A program made the translations under genes and the position numbers. This document shows, piece after piece, positions 7,518-10,000 of a stretch of DNA of 10,000 bases (within the stretch, counting starts at the first letter, position 1; every line of letters starts with the position of its first letter). The notes under the pieces are model-generated. The model was not told the DNA's origin. It worked only from the letters and a program-made list of their open reading frames with translations, and did not search any database. Source of the stretch: Candidatus Hydrogenedens sp. (GTDB taxonomy: Bacteria > Hydrogenedentota > Hydrogenedentia > Hydrogenedentales > Hydrogenedentaceae). The DNA lies in contig JAIWNQ010000142.1 in NCBI GenBank assembly GCA_020216745.1, positions 1-10,000 on the forward strand, written 5' to 3'.

Positions 7518-8558
7518 TTACGTTTCCTTCGTTTCAGCAGGATTTAATAAGCCAACTTTCTCTAAGATTTGATTACGAAGTTTTTCGGTTATTTCTGGAT
7601 GTTCTTTTAAGTATCTTCTTGCAGATTCTTTTCCTTGTCCAATATTTTCTCCATTATAAGAGAACCATGCACCGCTTTTTTGAATAATCTTTTCATTAAT
7701 GCCGAGGTCAATCAAATCTCCTTCATAAGAAATTCCTTCTTCAAAAAGGATGTCAAATTCAGCAGTACGAAATGGAGCACTTAATTTATTTTTGACTACT
7801 TTGGCACGGACACGGTTTCCTATTTCGATATCCTTTTCTTTTACAGAGGTAACTTTACGAATATCAATACGCATACTGGCATAGAATTTCAAGGCTTTAC
7901 CACCTGTCGTAATTTCAGGATTGCCAAAAAAGACACCTATTTTATCGCGAACTTGATTAATAAAGATGACTAACGTTTTAGAACGGCTGATGGCTCCTGT
8001 AAGTCTACGCAGTGCCTGCGACATAAGGCGTGCTTGTAATGCCATATGTTGGTCACCAATTTCTCCTTCTATTTCCGCTTTTGGGACAAGTGCAGCAACG
8101 GAATCAATAACAATTACATCAAATGCATTACTTCTTACCAGATTTTCGCAAATATCTAACGCTTGTTCAGCATAATCAGGTTGAGATACCAACAAGTTAT
8201 TAATGTCAACGCCAATTTTTTCAGCGAAAGCCGAATCTAAGGCATGTTCGGCATCAATATAACAGGCAACACCTCCATTTTTCTGGGCATTAGCCACCAC
8301 ATGCAGGGCAAGTGTGGTTTTCCCAGAGGCTTCCTGACCGAAAATTTCAACAACACGTCCCAATGGTAAACCACCGATACCCGTCGCAATATCTAACGAT
8401 AAGCAACCTGTTGAGATAGTTTTTATCCCTTGGGTAAATCGCACGTCACCCAAACGCATAAGCGTACCACGCCCATATTGCCGTTCTAATTGACTTACCG
8501 CTATTTCTAATGCCTTACTCTTTGCTTTTGACTCTTCAGGATTTGGAACTGAGGACAT
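7518..8558 (-). CDS. recA: recombinase RecA
   Basis: RecA forms ATP-dependent filaments on single-stranded DNA, drives strand exchange in homologous recombination and triggers LexA self-cleavage in the SOS response. The 346-residue protein has the usual length. The core is intact: Walker A GQEASGKT at 74-81, catalytic glutamate E104 (IDAEHALD), Walker [11 protein letters not shown] at 148-157 and L1 around [11 protein letters not shown] (162-172). L2 follows Q202 with [17 protein letters not shown] (211-227), and the C-terminal domain ends at KET. The usual second residue of Walker A, Pro (GPESSGKT in E. coli), is Gln here. The ATG at 8556-8558 has GGAG at 8566-8569, 7 nt upstream. A near-consensus promoter and a palindromic candidate operator lie upstream. 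No recX follows; an AsmA-like gene occupies that place. Confidence 0.98.
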   Translation of the reverse strand: MSSVPNPEESKAKSKALEIAVSQLERQYGRGTLMRLGDVRFTQGIKTISTGCLSLDIATGIGGLPLGRVVEIFGQEASGKTTLALHVVANAQKNGGVACYIDAEHALDSAFAEKIGVDINNLLVSQPDYAEQALDICENLVRSNAFDVIVIDSVAALVPKAEIEGEIGDQHMALQARLMSQALRRLTGAISRSKTLVIFINQVRDKIGVFFGNPEITTGGKALKFYASMRIDIRKVTSVKEKDIEIGNRVRAKVVKNKLSAPFRTAEFDILFEEGISYEGDLIDLGINEKIIQKSGAWFSYNGENIGQGKESARRYLKEHPEITEKLRNQILEKVGLLNPAETKET

Positions 8559-8602
8559 ATTTCTTCTCCATCTTAGTGTAAATTATAAATTTAATTTATC
8601 AT

Positions 8603-8618
8603 GTGAAAATATTTTCAC
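8603..8618. promoter_or_regulatory. 16-bp perfect palindrome at the recA transcription start, candidate operator (LexA-like?)
   Basis: GTGAAAATATTTTCAC is a perfect 8+8 palindrome. It begins one base downstream of the predicted +1 (about 8619 on the minus strand) of the recA promoter, where a repressor would block initiation or early elongation. It does not match the E. coli (CTGT-N8-ACAG), Bacillus (GAAC-N4-GTTC) or alphaproteobacterial (GTTC-N7-GTTC) LexA sites. A lineage-specific LexA box is therefore an inference. No lexA gene is in the window. Confidence 0.5.
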
Positions 8619-8625
8619 TCTATAT

Positions 8626-8654
8626 ATTATGCATATTTTATCTCTTATTGTCAA
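8626..8654 (-). promoter_or_regulatory. recA promoter (TTGACA-17-CATAAT)
   Basis: On the minus strand, a perfect -35 TTGACA (8649-8654) is separated by exactly 17 nt from the -10 CATAAT (8626-8631, five of six consensus bases). Transcription would start near 8619, leaving a leader of about 60 nt before the recA ATG. It is the best housekeeping-sigma promoter in the window and is placed as expected for an inducible recA unit. Confidence 0.8.
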
Positions 8655-8700
8655 TTATACTACGATTAATTACACTTGTTTCATTTTTTCAATCAAGACT

Positions 8701-8721
8701 GATTTTCGTTATGAGAAAATC
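8701..8721. repeat. small inverted repeat downstream of aat
   Basis: GATTTTC (8701-8707) and GAAAATC (8715-8721) form a perfect 7-bp stem with a 7-nt loop, about 50 bases past the aat stop and 50 bases upstream of the recA -35. The stem is AT-rich, and on the minus strand the following bases lack a U-tract. It is a poor intrinsic terminator. It may be a weak 3'-end structure, a protein site or chance. Confidence 0.25.
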
Positions 8722-8769
8722 TGACAGGAAATTATATTTTTTGAGCGGATATTTATTCTTATCAACGTT

Positions 8770-9513
8770 TCATCTACTCTTTTCTTTTTGTTTGTTCCAT
8801 AGAGTAATTAGAGCATGATTAACATCATCATAATTAAATGTCCATTGATGGCGAGGTAATTCTTCGGGCAATTTTACTTTAAGCCAGCTCAAATATTTTT
8901 TTCGTGGTACTTCAAAAACTCCAAACCGTTCTAAATGCTCTGTAAACACCTGACAATCAATAAGTGAAATATTATGAATTAAGGCAAATCCGCATAGAGC
9001 AAGAAAAGCAATCTTTGATGCATTTGACTTTCGGTAGAACATGGATTCACCCACAAATAGTGGACCTAATTGAAGTCCATATAATCCACCGACTAATTGT
9101 GAGTCTTGCCAGCACTCAATTGAGTGAGCATAACCTAAATCATGCATTCGGTTGTATGCTTGTTCCATATCAGAAGTAATCCACGTCCCATCTTCCCATT
9201 TTCGTGGGGTTCTTGCACATGCGTGAATAACTTTGTGAAAAGACGTATCCGCTGTTATTTCAAACGGTTTTCTTTTCCATTCTCGCCATAACCGTTGAGG
9301 AATGTGTAATAAATGTGTTGGTAACACTGCACGTGGGTCAGGGGAACACCAACGAATTGGCTCACCTTCACTATACCATGGGAAAATACCCTTTCGGTAG
9401 GCATCTAACAATCGTTGAGGGCTCAAATCTGCGCCATACGCAACTACCCAGCCATGCCATTTATGTTCTGGTGGGAATGGGTCTTCTGCTGTAAGCCAAA
9501 TTGTTTTATGCAT
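8770..9513 (-). CDS. aat: leucyl/phenylalanyl-tRNA--protein transferase
   Basis: Aat transfers Leu or Phe from aminoacyl-tRNA to proteins with N-terminal Lys or Arg, creating N-degrons for ClpS/ClpAP in the cytoplasm. The 247-residue protein is slightly longer than the E. coli enzyme. Family signatures are clear: AYRKGIFPWY (38-47), RWCSPDPRAVL (54-64), TWITSDMEQAY (110-120), GGLYGLQLGPLFVGESMF (142-159) and IDCQVFTEHLERFG (185-198). E156 and Q188 match the residues implicated in catalysis in the E. coli protein. The ATG at 9511-9513 is 2 nt after the TAG of the upstream methyltransferase gene and has only a weak AGG-type SD. Translational coupling is likely. The extra length is a short C-terminal tail ending KEKSR. 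Confidence 0.96.
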   Translation of the reverse strand: MHKTIWLTAEDPFPPEHKWHGWVVAYGADLSPQRLLDAYRKGIFPWYSEGEPIRWCSPDPRAVLPTHLLHIPQRLWREWKRKPFEITADTSFHKVIHACARTPRKWEDGTWITSDMEQAYNRMHDLGYAHSIECWQDSQLVGGLYGLQLGPLFVGESMFYRKSNASKIAFLALCGFALIHNISLIDCQVFTEHLERFGVFEVPRKKYLSWLKVKLPEELPRHQWTFNYDDVNHALITLWNKQKEKSR

Positions 9514-9515
9514 AA

Positions 9516-10000
9516 CTACCTATTCGGTTCAGACATAACCCCATAAACATCAACATGGCGGTCTGTAACTCGTTCTACGGTTAAAAAATGAAGTCCACAT
9601 TGAGATAGTTGTTCCTGAATTTCTTCAGGCGTAAATGCAGATAAAAGTGAACGGAAATATTCTTTTTTCAATAGACTTGATGCATCGCCAGCATAGGTAT
9701 CTACAATTTCTTGGGCTTTCTCCGTCGATATAGGTCGGAATAAATCACGTAGGAACAGGAAACCATTAGGTTTAATAATCCGCTTGATTTCATTCCAAAA
9801 GGGCATGGGGTCTAACAAATGATGCAATAGGCTATTTGTAAAAACTACATCGATAGAATAGTCAGCAAATGGTAGGAACTTAGCATCACTAAGTATCCAA
9901 ATCGGCTTCCTAATTCCAAATTGCTTCTGTGCAAATCTCAACATTGCTTCTGAACCATCTACACCTATAATATGCCAATCCTCATTTCTCATAAATGTTC
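9516..10000 (-). CDS. class I SAM-dependent methyltransferase, N-terminus outside the window
   Basis: About 161 C-terminal residues are visible, and the frame stays open through the window edge. An ATG at 9990-9992 is probably internal, because the glycine-rich SAM motif I that should precede it is missing from the visible part. What remains fits the Methyltransf_11/25 fold: the post-I acidic motif IIGVDGSEAML, then ILSDAKFLPFADYSIDVVFT (motif II region). NSLLHHLLDPMPFWNEIKRI, the post-motif segment LKPNGFLFLRDLF-like region and a C-terminal beta strand pair follow. The pattern resembles small-molecule or quinone/biotin-pathway methyltransferases such as UbiE and BioC, but nothing here fixes the substrate. 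It is almost certainly co-transcribed with aat, 2 nt downstream. Confidence 0.85.
   Translation of the reverse strand, partial: TFMRNEDWHIIGVDGSEAMLRFAQKQFGIRKPIWILSDAKFLPFADYSIDVVFTNSLLHHLLDPMPFWNEIKRIIKPNGFLFLRDLFRPISTEKAQEIVDTYAGDASSLLKKEYFRSLLSAFTPEEIQEQLSQCGLHFLTVERVTDRHVDVYGVMSEPNR

Noticed and set aside
7445..7687. Plus-strand open frame antisense to the recA 3' end and the recA-asmA gap
   Set aside because: It lies opposite well-supported coding sequence, shows no family resemblance and has no ribosome binding site. The same applies to the other antisense frames under rlmN, panE and the AsmA-like gene.
8580..8597. AAATTA...TAATTT inverted repeat in the recA leader as a second operator
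   Set aside because: It is six bases each side and composed only of A and T in an AT-only stretch, so it is expected by chance.
8701..8721. Stem-loop downstream of aat as an intrinsic terminator
   Set aside because: The stem has few G-C pairs and no U-tract follows on the minus strand. It is kept only as an inverted repeat.
8603..8818. Plus-strand open frame of about 71 codons across the recA upstream region
   Set aside because: It overlaps the recA promoter and the end of aat and has no SD. Its composition (Leu/Phe/Ser-rich) is what AT-rich non-coding DNA gives. The promoter and palindrome explain the region better.
1..10000. Search for CRISPR, insertion sequences, toxin-antitoxin pairs, defence genes, tRNAs or riboswitches
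   Set aside because: No regular repeats, transposase motifs, cloverleaf-like sequences or defence-type domains were seen on either strand. The genes read as core housekeeping and envelope functions.

Overview
The window comes from an AT-rich, diderm (outer-membrane) bacterium. The envelope genes argue for an outer membrane: an AsmA-like protein, a DUF374/late-acyltransferase-type protein and a membrane-anchored SPOR protein. The housekeeping genes (rlmN, recA, aat, panE) are well conserved. The gene mix would fit an uncultured lineage of the PVC/Planctomycetota/Hydrogenedentota kind, but this is a weak inference. I see no mobile element, CRISPR array, phage gene, tRNA or rRNA, so it reads as ordinary core chromosome.

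Layout. Positions 1-194 (+) hold the 3' end of an unrecognised gene, followed closely by rlmN (229-1272, +). rlmN converges on a block of minus-strand genes that fills the rest of the window. Read in the direction of transcription (high to low coordinates), this block has three units. (1) A truncated SAM methyltransferase (9516 to the window edge) and aat (8770-9513) are separated by 2 bases. (2) recA (7518-8558) has its own near-consensus promoter and a 16-bp perfect palindrome at the predicted transcription start. It is followed at short spacing by a large AsmA-like gene (4415-7489), a CxxC/CxxC zinc-ribbon-like gene (3810-4358) and a SPOR-domain gene (2981-3817). No convincing terminator lies between these. 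(3) panE (2002-2898) has its own promoter and a strong Shine-Dalgarno (SD) sequence, and overlaps a DUF374 acyltransferase (1308-2015).

The main points for a second look are these. The AsmA-like gene has an obvious N-terminal signal anchor encoded upstream of its first conventional start codon, in frame and without any ATG/GTG/TTG. An SD sequence sits 7 nt before an ATC codon, which suggests a rare AUC start or a one-base error. The recA palindrome is a candidate operator, possibly a lineage-specific LexA box, since it fits none of the common LexA motifs. The recA-asmA-zinc ribbon-SPOR gene order links DNA repair and envelope genes in one probable transcription unit. No obvious new multi-gene defence or metabolic system is present. 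Gaps between genes are all short; the largest is the 211-bp region upstream of recA.
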